A stretch of 64,000 nucleotides of DNA from the NCBI RefSeq assembly GCF_036802865.1, contig NZ_DAIRVK010000001.1, positions 372,001 to 436,000 on the forward strand, read 5' to 3'. Shown one piece after another: positions 35,294 through 44,740 of the stretch. The translations under genes were made by a program, and so were the position numbers. Within the stretch, counting starts at the first letter, position 1; each line of letters starts with the position of its first letter. Under the pieces are notes generated by a model. The model did no database searches and was not told the DNA's origin. It was given only the letters and a program-made list of their open reading frames with translations. This DNA comes from Sulfurospirillum sp036802865. GTDB taxonomy: Bacteria > Campylobacterota > Campylobacteria > Campylobacterales > Sulfurospirillaceae.

Positions 35294-36573
35294 GTATCCT
35301 AAGTATCAGCATTGTCCTTATCAATGTGCTCTTAGCGCTTCTTTTTTCCCTTGGTGCTGCACCTATTTTGGTATGGATTGAGCGTCGTGTGGCAGGGCTC
35401 ATTCAAGATCGTTTAGGACCGAATCGTTGTCATATTAACGGGATTCGTCTGGGTGGGCTCATTCAGTCGTTTGCCGACATGCTCAAACTCGTTTTTAAAG
35501 AGGATTTTCAAGCTAAAGCTATCAAAGAGAGTTTTTTCTTTTCACTAGCCCCTGTCATTGTTTTTGTTTCTGCCTTTCTTAGCTTTATGGTTATGCCATT
35601 TGCGGATGATCTCATCATCAACGGTGAGCGTTTCATCATGCAGGGTTTGCCGATGGATTTGGGCGTCCTTTGGTTTTTAGCTTTTGCGGGCTTAAGTGTC
35701 TATGGCATTATGCTTGGCGGTTGGTCAAGTCGTAACAAATACTCCCTTTTGGGCGCTATGCGCGCAGGTGCTCAAGTCATCAGCTACGAAGCGGCGATGG
35801 GTCTTTCGTTAGTTTCCGTACTTATTACGTATGGTTCGATTCATTTGGGTGATATTGTGGCATATCAGGGGCAATTATTGCTTGGATTTATCCCTGCATG
35901 GGGTATTGTTGTTCAGCCTATTGCAGCACTTATTTTTATCATTACCGCATTTGCGGAAGCCAATCGTACGCCGTTTGATCTTGCCGAAGGCGAGAGTGAA
36001 ATAGTAGGCGGTTTTCACACCGAGTACAGTGCAATGCGTTTTGGACTCTTCTTTGTCGGTGAGTATGTTGCCATGAGCGCATCCAGTGCCCTCATTGTGA
36101 CACTCTTTTTGGGCGGTTATCATCTGCCTTATCTTAATACGCAAACACTTCAGACGTATATGCCCTACATTTTGAGTTTTGTCATCATTACTCTTCCTGT
36201 GGCTAGTTTTTATGCACTGCGTTGGATCAAAAAACACAACCGTTGGCACAAAGTGGGTGATATACGAAATCATGAAACCGCTTTTTTGCAAAAAGGGTTG
36301 ATTGGTATTAATGTACTTGTTATTGCAGGCGTTGGTGCGTTGCTTTTGGTAGGGCTCGGTGAGACTTCGACCAATGTCGCAACGGTGATCATTCAGGTGA
36401 CAACATTTGCATTAAAACTGCTCTTTATGAACTTTGTTTTTGTCTGGGTGCGCTGGACATTACCTCGTTTTCGCTACGATCAGTTACAAACATTGGGATG
36501 GAAAGTGCTGATGCCTTTAGCCATTGCCAATATTGTTGTCAGTGCCATCATTGTTGTGGTAAAGGGGCTGTAA
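35290..36573 (+). CDS. nuoH: NADH-quinone oxidoreductase subunit H, extended
   Basis: This 427-residue membrane subunit forms the quinone-access channel. Conserved loops are ERRVAGLIQDRLGPNR (about residue 30), GGWSSRNKYSLLGAMRAGAQ, and the acidic FAEANRTPFDLAEGESE then GGFHTEYS. It is about 100 residues longer than E. coli NuoH (325). The extra membrane-rich segment follows a linker near KWIKKHNRWHKVGD-type sequence at about 315-330. The ATG overlaps the nuoG stop, and nuoI follows with no gap. Confidence 0.92.
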   Translation: MSILSISIVLINVLLALLFSLGAAPILVWIERRVAGLIQDRLGPNRCHINGIRLGGLIQSFADMLKLVFKEDFQAKAIKESFFFSLAPVIVFVSAFLSFMVMPFADDLIINGERFIMQGLPMDLGVLWFLAFAGLSVYGIMLGGWSSRNKYSLLGAMRAGAQVISYEAAMGLSLVSVLITYGSIHLGDIVAYQGQLLLGFIPAWGIVVQPIAALIFIITAFAEANRTPFDLAEGESEIVGGFHTEYSAMRFGLFFVGEYVAMSASSALIVTLFLGGYHLPYLNTQTLQTYMPYILSFVIITLPVASFYALRWIKKHNRWHKVGDIRNHETAFLQKGLIGINVLVIAGVGALLLVGLGETSTNVATVIIQVTTFALKLLFMNFVFVWVRWTLPRFRYDQLQTLGWKVLMPLAIANIVVSAIIVVVKGL

Positions 36574-37068
36574 ATGGGCATTAAAATCGTTCAACGCCAT
36601 GGCAATACGCTCAAAGAAAAACTCTATTTGCCTGCCATTTTTGGTGGTATGAAAACAACACTTTCGCATCTGATTACCAATCTGAGTGATACTCCAGAGA
36701 TTAAGACAATTAACTATCCTGAAGAGATGCCGCATGACATCAGTGAACGCTACCGAGGGGTTCATCGTCTTACAAAACGTGACGATGGAAGTGTGCGCTG
36801 TGTTGCCTGTTTTATGTGTGCAACTGCCTGTCCTGCTGAGTGCATTTTTATTGAAGCTAAAGAGCGAGAAGATGGTGTCGATGAAAAGATGCCAGAAATT
36901 TTTAACATCGATCTTTTAGAGTGTGTCTTCTGTGGTGCGTGTGTCGAGGCTTGCCCGTGCGATGCCATTCGCATGGACAGTGGTATTTTTAGTTTTATCG
37001 GTAAAAAAAGAGAAGATTTCTTGCTTACAAAAGAGCAGCTTTTAGCGCATGAGGAGAAAAAAGCATGA
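36574..37068 (+). CDS. nuoI: NADH-quinone oxidoreductase subunit I
   Basis: This 164-residue ferredoxin-type subunit carries clusters N6a and N6b between NuoG and NuoB. Two CxxCxxCxxxCP motifs are visible: CVACFMCATACPAECI and CVFCGACVEACPCDAI. A conserved RYRGVHRL precedes them. Length is close to E. coli NuoI (180). It begins immediately after nuoH and overlaps nuoJ by 4 nt (ATGA). Confidence 0.95.
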   Translation: MGIKIVQRHGNTLKEKLYLPAIFGGMKTTLSHLITNLSDTPEIKTINYPEEMPHDISERYRGVHRLTKRDDGSVRCVACFMCATACPAECIFIEAKEREDGVDEKMPEIFNIDLLECVFCGACVEACPCDAIRMDSGIFSFIGKKREDFLLTKEQLLAHEEKKA

Positions 37069-37562
37069 TGGATATACTTTTTTTACTGCTGAGTTTTTTC
37101 GCGATTTTGGGTGCTGTGGGTATGGTGAGTTTTCATCAGCCTGTTCACAGTGCGCTGAGTCTTATATTAACCATCATCGCTCTTGCGGGCTTTTTTGCTC
37201 TTTTAAGTGCCTCATTTTTATTTATGGTTCAGATTATTATTTATGCGGGCGCAATTTTGACACTCTTTATTTTTATCATTATGTTTTTAAATGTTAAAGA
37301 AGCCAACCTTCCCAAAGAACCAAATAAAAACATGACACTCTTTTTAGGTGCTATCGCTCTTCTACCGTTTAATTTTTTAATTTTACAGGCATTTTACAAA
37401 ATGCCACTTCTAAGCGCACCTCTTGAAAAAGATTTTGGTAAGATCAAACCTTTAGGTATGGAGCTTTTCACGCAGTGGCTGTTGCCTTTTGAGCTTATTT
37501 CTATTTTACTTCTTGTCGCTCTTATTGGGGCAGTCGTATTTGGACGAAAGGAAGAAGCATGA
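37065..37562 (+). CDS. nuoJ: NADH-quinone oxidoreductase subunit J
   Basis: This 165-residue, five-span membrane subunit contains the conserved VQIIIYAGAILTLFIFIIMF, whose tyrosine lies near the TM3 pi-bulge important for coupling. Position between nuoI and nuoK and 4-nt overlaps at both ends confirm identity. A second ATG three bases in is possible, but the first suits the GAGGAG upstream. Confidence 0.93.
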   Translation: MMDILFLLLSFFAILGAVGMVSFHQPVHSALSLILTIIALAGFFALLSASFLFMVQIIIYAGAILTLFIFIIMFLNVKEANLPKEPNKNMTLFLGAIALLPFNFLILQAFYKMPLLSAPLEKDFGKIKPLGMELFTQWLLPFELISILLLVALIGAVVFGRKEEA

Positions 37563-37879
37563 TCGCCAACTCTCTTTTTATGTACATTGCAGTAGCAATG
37601 ATACTCTTCTCCATTGGTCTATTAGGTGTGATTAGCCGTAAAAATATTTTTGTGATTTACATGTCCATAGAGCTTATGCTCAATGCGATCAATTTGATTT
37701 TCGTCTGCCTTAGTAACTATCACCATGATATGGGTGCTCAAGTAATGGCGATGATGGTGATTGCCATTGCAGCAGCTGAGGCGGGTGTATTTTTGTCGCT
37801 CATTGTAGTGTTGTATCGTCGTAAAAAATCACTTGATTCAGATCTTTTTAGAACTTTGTCGCAAAAGGAGGCCGTATGA
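37559..37879 (+). CDS. nuoK: NADH-quinone oxidoreductase subunit K
   Basis: This 106-residue, three-span subunit belongs to the proton-translocating membrane arm (MrpC homologue). It shows the conserved glutamates in MSIELMLNAINLIFV and in AAAEAGVFLSLIVVLYRR. It overlaps nuoJ and nuoL by 4 nt each. Confidence 0.95.
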   Translation: MIANSLFMYIAVAMILFSIGLLGVISRKNIFVIYMSIELMLNAINLIFVCLSNYHHDMGAQVMAMMVIAIAAAEAGVFLSLIVVLYRRKKSLDSDLFRTLSQKEAV

Positions 37880-39759
37880 GTGCTATTTTAGCGGCCATTG
37901 TTTTAGCTCCACTGCTATCTTCTGTGCTTATAGGACTTTTGTATATGGTTTCCATTACCAAAATGCCTCTATCAAAACGCTGGTTTACAATTCCTGCGTT
38001 GCTTTCGCCTCTTATAAGTTTTATTTTGGGCGTCAGTGCTTTCCTTTATGTTGCAAAGTATGATGTGCCCCTGCATTTTCAGCCTTACCTATGGTTAGGG
38101 GTAGGGGAATATAAAATCTACATGGGCTTTTTAGGCGATAAACTCTCTTTATTTATGGTACTTTTTATCACTTTTGTCGGTTGGCTCATTCACCTTTATG
38201 CTACAGCGTATATGAGTGATGATAAGGGCTATGGTAAGTTTTTCTTTTATTTCAATCTATTTTTAAGCTCGATGCTTCTTTTGGTACTTGCTGATGGACC
38301 GCTTATTATGTTTATCGGTTGGGAAGGCGTAGGCCTTTGTTCGTATTTATTGATTAGTTTTTATTTTCAAGATAACTCCAATGTCGTTGCTGGCAATAAA
38401 GCCTTCATTGTCAATCGTGTCGGTGATCTTGGCTTTCTGATCGGTCTTGCGATTTTATTTTTTTATTGTTCGGGTGTTGGCTTTAGCTATGAAAATATTG
38501 CGCTTACCATTGCTTCGATGCCACCTTATCTTCTGCAAATTGTGGGCATTGCGCTCTTTATTGGAGCGATGGGCAAATCGGCTCAAATACCTCTTTATGT
38601 TTGGTTGCCTGACGCTATGGCAGGTCCAACGCCTGTTTCAGCTCTCATTCATGCGGCAACGATGGTAACTGCGGGCGTTTATATGGTGGCACGTTTTGCT
38701 TTCTTGTATGAACTTATCCCTAATATTGGGCTTTTTATCGCTTATATTGGCGCGTTGAGTGCGCTTTTTGCCGCAGTGATTGCCACCAAGCAGAGCGACA
38801 TTAAAAAGATTTTAGCCTACTCAACGATGTCTCAATTGGGTTATATGTTTATCGCCGTAGGTTTGGGTGCTTACAGCAGTGCGCTCTTTCATGTTTTTAC
38901 CCATGCTTTTTTCAAAGCACTATTATTTATGGGTGCAGGTGCCGTTATCATCGCGCTACACCATGAGCAAAATATTTTTAAAATGGGCAAAATGCGTCAG
39001 GTCACACCGGTTGTTTACGCAACCATGCTGATTGCTACGTTGGCGATCAGCGGTATTCCTCCTTTTGCAGGATTTTTCAGTAAAGATGAGATTTTACTTG
39101 TAGCGTTTAGCAGTGGAGAGTACCTTATTTGGGGCATTGCTTTGTGCAGTGCGGTATTGACCGCGTACTATATGTTCCGATTCTTCTTTGTGGTTTTTGA
39201 GGGAAAAAATACTTCGCATGTCCATCATCCGCATGATGTCTCATGGGTCATGAAAGCGCCTTTAGTTGTGCTTGCTTTTGGTTCATTGTTTGCAGGTCTT
39301 TTAGGGTTGCCTTCACTCTTGGGAGGCAGTCATCTTATAGGTTCATGGCTTGGAGAGTGGGGTATGCGAGCGTTGCATGTCAACCACGAAACAGAGTGGA
39401 TGTTACTCAGCCTTAATATTGCTGTTTCACTATTAGGTATAGGTATCGCCTATAAAAAATTCCGCTTTTACGACCTCTCTTCGCATAAAGAGGTAAAAGG
39501 CATCGTTTACAATAAATTTTATGTGGATGAGGTTTATGACTTTTTGTTTGTACGCTCTATCCGAAAGTTGAGTGAATTTATCGCTGTAAGTTTAGATGTA
39601 AATCTTGTTGATCGTATCGTTATGGGACTTAGTCATAACTTTATTCGACTAGGGCATATTTTGGCGCTGGTTCAAAATGCAAACGTGCGCTTTTACGCGC
39701 TTATTATGATGCTTGGCATTAGTGCAGCGTCTTGTTATTTAATTTTGGTCATAGGGTAA
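37876..39759 (+). CDS. nuoL: NADH-quinone oxidoreductase subunit L
   Basis: This 627-residue antiporter-like subunit lies at the distal end of the membrane arm and pumps protons. Landmarks are FIGWEGVGLCSYLLISFYF (key Glu), WLPDAMAGPTPVSALIHAAT (HIAAT-type loop), KKILAYSTMSQLGYM and a long C-terminal lateral helix region. Length fits the family (613 in E. coli). nuoM starts 3 nt after its stop. Confidence 0.95.
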   Translation: MSAILAAIVLAPLLSSVLIGLLYMVSITKMPLSKRWFTIPALLSPLISFILGVSAFLYVAKYDVPLHFQPYLWLGVGEYKIYMGFLGDKLSLFMVLFITFVGWLIHLYATAYMSDDKGYGKFFFYFNLFLSSMLLLVLADGPLIMFIGWEGVGLCSYLLISFYFQDNSNVVAGNKAFIVNRVGDLGFLIGLAILFFYCSGVGFSYENIALTIASMPPYLLQIVGIALFIGAMGKSAQIPLYVWLPDAMAGPTPVSALIHAATMVTAGVYMVARFAFLYELIPNIGLFIAYIGALSALFAAVIATKQSDIKKILAYSTMSQLGYMFIAVGLGAYSSALFHVFTHAFFKALLFMGAGAVIIALHHEQNIFKMGKMRQVTPVVYATMLIATLAISGIPPFAGFFSKDEILLVAFSSGEYLIWGIALCSAVLTAYYMFRFFFVVFEGKNTSHVHHPHDVSWVMKAPLVVLAFGSLFAGLLGLPSLLGGSHLIGSWLGEWGMRALHVNHETEWMLLSLNIAVSLLGIGIAYKKFRFYDLSSHKEVKGIVYNKFYVDEVYDFLFVRSIRKLSEFIAVSLDVNLVDRIVMGLSHNFIRLGHILALVQNANVRFYALIMMLGISAASCYLILVIG

Positions 39760-39762
39760 AAG

Positions 39763-41244
39763 ATGAGTATAGGCATTCTTTCAATCATTATATTTTTACC
39801 GATGGTGGTAGCTTTCATACTGATGGTTACACCTCTAAACTCTCGTTTTACACGTAATATTGCATTTGGGGTATCGCTGAGTATTTTTGCACTAGCCCTG
39901 TATATCTATACTCATTTTGAGCTGACTGGATCAATTCAATTTAAAGAATTTTATCCTTGGATTAAGAGCTATGGTATCTCTTACAGCCTTGGTATTGATG
40001 GTTTTTCATTGATTATTTTGATGCTGATCGCGACATTAATTCCCAGTGCTTATTTACTTCTTTGGAAAAATGAGCGCTCTAAAAGCTACTGGATCAGTAT
40101 GCTTTTCATTCAATCAGGCATCAGTGGAACACTCTTCTCGCTGGATCTTTTCTTGTTCTACTTTTTCTGGGAAGCTATGTTGTTGCCTGTTTTTATGATT
40201 ATCGGTCTTTTTGGTTCTGGCAACCGCGTTTTTTCAACGCTTAAAATCACCATTTACACCATTATGGGCTCACTCTTTATGTTTGTGAGTATCCTTTATT
40301 TGGGCGTTGCACATTATTATGAGTTTGGTATGTGGAGTTTTGCGTTATCCGATTTGACAAATATTACAACCATAGCACGGGAACAAAAGATACTGCTCTT
40401 TTTTGGTTTTATGCTTGCCTTCGCAATCAAAATTCCTCTTTTTCCGTTTCATTCATGGCTTCTTCAAACCTATTCCAATTCACCCACAGGTGGCGTTTTC
40501 TTGCTCTCTTCCATCATGGCAAAATTGGGTGTTTATGCATTAGTGCGTTTTATGATTCCACTTTTTCCCGATCTGTTTGTTGAGTTTTCAGTCTATTTTG
40601 TAGCACTTGGTATTTTTGGATTGGTCTATTTTGGTATTGCTGCGATTTCTCAGATGAACATTAAAAAGATGTTTGCCTATTCATCGGCTTCGCATTTAGG
40701 ATTTATCACCGCAGGTATTTTTGCGCTCAATGTTCAAGGTATGATGGGAAGTGCTTTTTTAATTGTTGCTCACGCCATAGCTACAGGAGGACTTTTCTTG
40801 TTGGTAGGTGTTATGGAACGACATCTTGGTATTCGCTCACTCAGTGCACTTGGAGGCATAGCAACCAAAGCACCGTGGTTTACACTTTTCTTTGCCATTA
40901 TGCTCTTTTGTACCGTGGGAATTCCTGGAACCAATGGTTTCGTCGCAGAACTTCTGATTGTTTTAGGTATTTTTCATTACAACCCTTACCTTGGTGTCTT
41001 ATCCGCCCTTACCGTCTTGGTTGCGGCAAGTTATATGTTTTGGGTGTTTCAAAAAGCTGTATTGGTTAAGAGTGACAACAATGTTTCTGCCATGAACGAT
41101 CTCAGTCTTTACGAGATCATAGGGCTTCTTCCTTTGGCAGCATTGATTCTTGCGATGGGTGTTTATCCTGATTTTTTCTTGTACAAGATTGAGCCTACAT
41201 TGCAACACTATCTGATTGACATTTTACATGTAGGAGTCCAGTGA
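39763..41244 (+). CDS. nuoM: NADH-quinone oxidoreductase subunit M
   Basis: This 493-residue antiporter-like proton channel subunit has GIDGFSLIILMLIATLIP near residue 75, FFWEAMLLPVFMIIG with the key Glu, the FPFHSWLLQTYSNSPTGG loop, and KKMFAYSSASHLGFI. It is standard length. The stop codon shares one base with the nuoN start (TGATG). Confidence 0.95.
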   Translation: MSIGILSIIIFLPMVVAFILMVTPLNSRFTRNIAFGVSLSIFALALYIYTHFELTGSIQFKEFYPWIKSYGISYSLGIDGFSLIILMLIATLIPSAYLLLWKNERSKSYWISMLFIQSGISGTLFSLDLFLFYFFWEAMLLPVFMIIGLFGSGNRVFSTLKITIYTIMGSLFMFVSILYLGVAHYYEFGMWSFALSDLTNITTIAREQKILLFFGFMLAFAIKIPLFPFHSWLLQTYSNSPTGGVFLLSSIMAKLGVYALVRFMIPLFPDLFVEFSVYFVALGIFGLVYFGIAAISQMNIKKMFAYSSASHLGFITAGIFALNVQGMMGSAFLIVAHAIATGGLFLLVGVMERHLGIRSLSALGGIATKAPWFTLFFAIMLFCTVGIPGTNGFVAELLIVLGIFHYNPYLGVLSALTVLVAASYMFWVFQKAVLVKSDNNVSAMNDLSLYEIIGLLPLAALILAMGVYPDFFLYKIEPTLQHYLIDILHVGVQ

Positions 41245-42749
41245 TGCAATGGATACAACTGGGTTATCTTTTACCACTAATCATCGTAGGCGCTGGAGCG
41301 ATTATTCTTATGCTTCTTTCTCCTGTTGAACGCCTTTCGATGGAGCGTTTTTCACTGTTGACATTTTTAATTTTATTGTTGGCACTCAGTGCCAATTTTT
41401 ACCATTTTGGAGAACTTTTTACTGCCTTTCCACTGCAAGAAATTTTTTCAAAAATGATTATTGTCGATAGCTATTCTGTCTATTTTGATGCACTCATCCT
41501 CAGTGGCGCACTCGTGACATCGCTCATTGGCACACACTATTTTCAAGATAAACGTCATTTCAAAAAAGAGTTTTTTTCGCTCTTTCTTTTCTCTGTCTTT
41601 GGCATGATGTTACTGGTACATGCGAATGAGCTTTTAAGCGCATTTATTGCCCTTGAAATCGCCTCATTGGCACTGTACGTGATGATAGGTTTTCAGAAAA
41701 TTCACGACAAACGGGTTGAAGCCAGTTATCAGTATTTAGTACTTGGCTCTATCTCTGGGGCATTTTTCCTTTTGGGAACAGCTTTTATTTACGCTGGACT
41801 TGGCACGACTATTTTAGGGGATATCGGAAAAGCATTGGACCTTTTGATGGGTAAAGATGTATCGCTTATTATCATTGGTAGTACGTTTGTTTTGGTCACA
41901 TTTTTATTTAAAATTTCTGCTTTTCCTTTTCAAAACTGGACGATTGACGTTTACGATGGCTCACCTTTGCCTGTTACGGCATTTATGGCGGCAACTTTTA
42001 AAGTAGCGATTTTTGGCTTTGTTCTTCGTCTGATGTTGATTGATCTTGACCCGATTCGCGACATTTGGGATACACTCTTCGTTGTCATCATTATCGCAAC
42101 ACTAGCGTATGGTACATTTTTGGCGATCATCCAAGAGAGTCTTAAACGGATGCTTGCCGCTTCGAGTATTGTGCATACGGGCTATCTGCTCATCGCTTTT
42201 GTCTCTATTGGCTATGCGGGTGAAAGTGCTTCTTCTTCCATTATTTACTATTTGATAGCCTACTTCCTCTCTGCTATGGGAGCATTTGGGCTTATCTCTT
42301 ACATCGCAGCTGATGAGCATATTCGTGTGACTTATGAAGATTTTCGTGGCTTTGCACATGTGCATCCGTACATGGCGGCGATGCTGAGCATTTTTATGCT
42401 CTCACTTGCGGGCATACCAAGTACCATTGGTTTTGTCGGTAAGTTTTACATCTTCACAGGTGCTATTGAAGCTGGTTATACGTTTCTTGCCGTCTGCGGC
42501 ATCATTGCAACGTTTATCTCTATCTATTATTACTTCAAGCTTATTGCACTCATGTATTTTTACCCTGCATGCGAGAAAGAAGGGGCATACATCCCAACCC
42601 TTCGAGGTATTACACCTATTACGATTGGCGTTATCGCTATAGCCGTTATTTGGGGAGGTATTGGTAATACCTTCATTGCCTATTTCCCTGGGGTTGACTT
42701 TTTGATCGATACGGCAAGACTTTCGTATATGTCGTTGTTTATCAAGTAA
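41244..42749 (+). CDS. nuoN: NADH-quinone oxidoreductase subunit N
   Basis: This 501-residue antiporter-like subunit adjoins NuoK in the membrane arm. It shows ALEIASLALYVMIGF, FPFQNWTIDVYDGSPLPVTA and KRMLAASSIVHTGYLLIAF. The ATG at 41244 is favoured by GGAG 7 nt upstream; a GTG one codon earlier is in frame. It is the last gene of the + strand nuo half-operon; an unrelated DUF4145 gene follows after 59 nt. Confidence 0.95.
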   Translation: MQWIQLGYLLPLIIVGAGAIILMLLSPVERLSMERFSLLTFLILLLALSANFYHFGELFTAFPLQEIFSKMIIVDSYSVYFDALILSGALVTSLIGTHYFQDKRHFKKEFFSLFLFSVFGMMLLVHANELLSAFIALEIASLALYVMIGFQKIHDKRVEASYQYLVLGSISGAFFLLGTAFIYAGLGTTILGDIGKALDLLMGKDVSLIIIGSTFVLVTFLFKISAFPFQNWTIDVYDGSPLPVTAFMAATFKVAIFGFVLRLMLIDLDPIRDIWDTLFVVIIIATLAYGTFLAIIQESLKRMLAASSIVHTGYLLIAFVSIGYAGESASSSIIYYLIAYFLSAMGAFGLISYIAADEHIRVTYEDFRGFAHVHPYMAAMLSIFMLSLAGIPSTIGFVGKFYIFTGAIEAGYTFLAVCGIIATFISIYYYFKLIALMYFYPACEKEGAYIPTLRGITPITIGVIAIAVIWGGIGNTFIAYFPGVDFLIDTARLSYMSLFIK

Positions 42750-42808
42750 AATGCTTTTAGATATATAATCTTCATTATAAATTTATTTAAACATAATAAA
42801 GGAATATG

Positions 42809-43453
42809 ATGAATAAGTATTATCCACCAGAATTTGGATCGCAACAATTTCATTGTCCACATTGTAATGTTTTTGCAAAACAATTATGGTTTTACTTGAG
42901 TTATGATGGAGGTGGTTATAGTTCAACGAGATTTACAACACACCAACTTTGTATTTGTACGCATTGTAATAAAAATTCAATATGGAATACAGTTAAAAAA
43001 TTAATGGTTGATCCAACTATGACAACCAATATTCCTCCGCATGAAGATATGCCAGAAGAAATAAAAACACTTTACTTAGAAGCATTAAGTGTTATTGATT
43101 TATCACCAAAAGCTTCATCCGCACTTTTAAGACTTGCACTTCAAAATTTAATGCCACTGCTAGGTGCAAATACAGGAAAATTGGATAAAGATATTGCTAA
43201 ACTTGTTGCAGAGGGCTTACCTACAGAAATTCAACAAGCACTCGATTATTGTCGTGTTATTGGAAATAATGCAGTTCACCCTAATGAACTAAATCTTGAC
43301 GATACTCCTGAAATGGCGCATGCTATGTTTGAAATGATCAATTTTATTGTAGAAGAAAAAATTGCCAAGCCAAAACGGATTAAAGAGCTTTTTTCAAAGC
43401 TTCCAACAGGAGCAAAAGAGGCGATTGATAAAAGAGATAAAAAGCCAACTTAA
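42809..43453 (+). CDS. DUF4145 domain-containing protein with N-terminal zinc ribbon
   Basis: This 214-residue protein opens with two CxxC pairs (HCPHCNVF and CTHCNKNS), suggesting a zinc ribbon. A helical DUF4145-like domain follows (about 80-190) with SVIDLSPKASSALLRLALQN, CRVIGNNAVHPNE and MAHAMFEMINFIVEE. DUF4145 is often attached to restriction or nucleic-acid enzymes, but no catalytic domain is visible here. Start 42809 suits AAAGGA with 5-nt spacing; the ATG three bases earlier is too close. The gene is visibly more AT-rich than the flanking nuo genes and sits between the two convergent halves, which suggests insertion. Confidence 0.72.
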   Translation: MNKYYPPEFGSQQFHCPHCNVFAKQLWFYLSYDGGGYSSTRFTTHQLCICTHCNKNSIWNTVKKLMVDPTMTTNIPPHEDMPEEIKTLYLEALSVIDLSPKASSALLRLALQNLMPLLGANTGKLDKDIAKLVAEGLPTEIQQALDYCRVIGNNAVHPNELNLDDTPEMAHAMFEMINFIVEEKIAKPKRIKELFSKLPTGAKEAIDKRDKKPT

Positions 43454-43484
43454 AACATATCAACATGATATATTTTAAGTTTTT
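43451..43484. terminator. terminator between DUF4145 gene and nuoF
   Basis: A 12-bp stem with one mismatch (43451-43462 with 43466-43477) has a 3-nt loop and is followed on + by AGTTTTT. On the minus strand the mismatch becomes a G-U wobble, so it may also serve the convergent nuoA-F transcript. Confidence 0.6.
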
Positions 43485-43495
43485 ACAAGTAAAGG

Positions 43496-44740
43496 CTATT
43501 TGAGCAACGCTTCGAACTCTTCTTTAAATTTCTTCAAATAACTTTGCGCGATAAATGCCACCGATGGAGCAAAAACACAGATGGTTTTACCATTGAGCAT
43601 ATCGCAGGCATCAAGGATGGTTTCGAAGTCTTCTTTAGTTCCTTTTCCCGCCAAGATTTTGGCTAAGATGCGATCAACCCATCCTGTGCCTTCACGACAT
43701 GGTGTGCATTGCCCGCAGGATTCGTGGTGGTAAAACTCAAAGAGGTTTTTCATTACTTCAGGGATGCTAACGTCTTCATCCATGACGATCATACCGCCAG
43801 TGCCTAGCGATGAGCCATGCGCTTTGAGGCTTTCGTAGTCCAGCGTTATATTTTCGATTTCATCGGCTCTGAGGATTTGCACTGATGATCCACCGGGGAT
43901 GATGGCTTTGAGTTTTTTCCCACCTTTAATGCCACCGCACAGATCGTAAATGACCTCTTTCATGCTCGTTCCAAAAGGGAGTTCATACACACCTGGGCGC
44001 TCTACGTGACCGCTGATGCCAAAGAGCATTGTGCCGGGGGATTCTTTGGTGCCATACATTTGGTACGCGCCATAGCCTTCATTAATGATGTAGGGGACAC
44101 TCGCGATGGTCTCGACATTGTTCACGACGGTTGGGTTACCAAAAAACCACTCAGGCTCTTTGCCTTTGGGCTTCAGTCTAGGATGTCCGCGCTTGCCTTC
44201 TAAAGATTCTAAAAGAGCTGTTTTTTCACCGCAGATGTACGCCCCCGCACCTTTGTGTACAGTAATGTCTAGTGCGTAGCTATGCCCTAAAATACGCTCT
44301 CCCAAAATGCCTGCCTCATAGGCTTCATCGATGGCATGTTGCAAACGATTCATCCAAAAGACATACTCACCACGAATGTAAACATACGCATGATGCGCCC
44401 CAATAGCGTAACTGGAGCAGATAATTCCTTCGATGAGCAGATGCGGGTCAAACTCTAAAATCTGACGGTCTTTGAAAGTTCCTGGTTCGCCTTCATCGGC
44501 ATTGATGACCAAGTAAACAGGTTTGGTATTTTTAGGAGAGATGAGTCGCCATTTCTCACCCGTTGCAGCTCCACCACCACCTTTACCACGTAGTCCACTT
44601 TTTTCGACTTCAGTAGTGACTTCGTCTGGGCTCATTTTAAAGAGTTTTTCTAAAGAGGTGTATCTGCCATTTTTTCTCGCTACAGGGAGCGTATAGGCCT
44701 CTGGGATGTCAAAATTTTTGCTGACGAGTTTAACGATCAT
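43496..44740 (-). CDS. nuoF: NADH-quinone oxidoreductase subunit F
   Basis: This 414-residue subunit binds NADH, FMN and the N3 4Fe-4S cluster at the entry point of complex I. It shows SGLRGKGGGGAATGEKWRL (NADH/FMN site), NADEGEPGTFKDR, GAGAYICGEKTALLESLEGK and the cluster motif SCGQCTPCREGTGW with a distal Cys in CVFAPS. Campylobacter and Helicobacter lack this subunit, so its presence implies true NADH oxidation. It overlaps nuoE by 11 nt and is the last gene of the minus half-operon. Confidence 0.96.
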   Translation of the reverse strand: MIVKLVSKNFDIPEAYTLPVARKNGRYTSLEKLFKMSPDEVTTEVEKSGLRGKGGGGAATGEKWRLISPKNTKPVYLVINADEGEPGTFKDRQILEFDPHLLIEGIICSSYAIGAHHAYVYIRGEYVFWMNRLQHAIDEAYEAGILGERILGHSYALDITVHKGAGAYICGEKTALLESLEGKRGHPRLKPKGKEPEWFFGNPTVVNNVETIASVPYIINEGYGAYQMYGTKESPGTMLFGISGHVERPGVYELPFGTSMKEVIYDLCGGIKGGKKLKAIIPGGSSVQILRADEIENITLDYESLKAHGSSLGTGGMIVMDEDVSIPEVMKNLFEFYHHESCGQCTPCREGTGWVDRILAKILAGKGTKEDFETILDACDMLNGKTICVFAPSVAFIAQSYLKKFKEEFEALLK

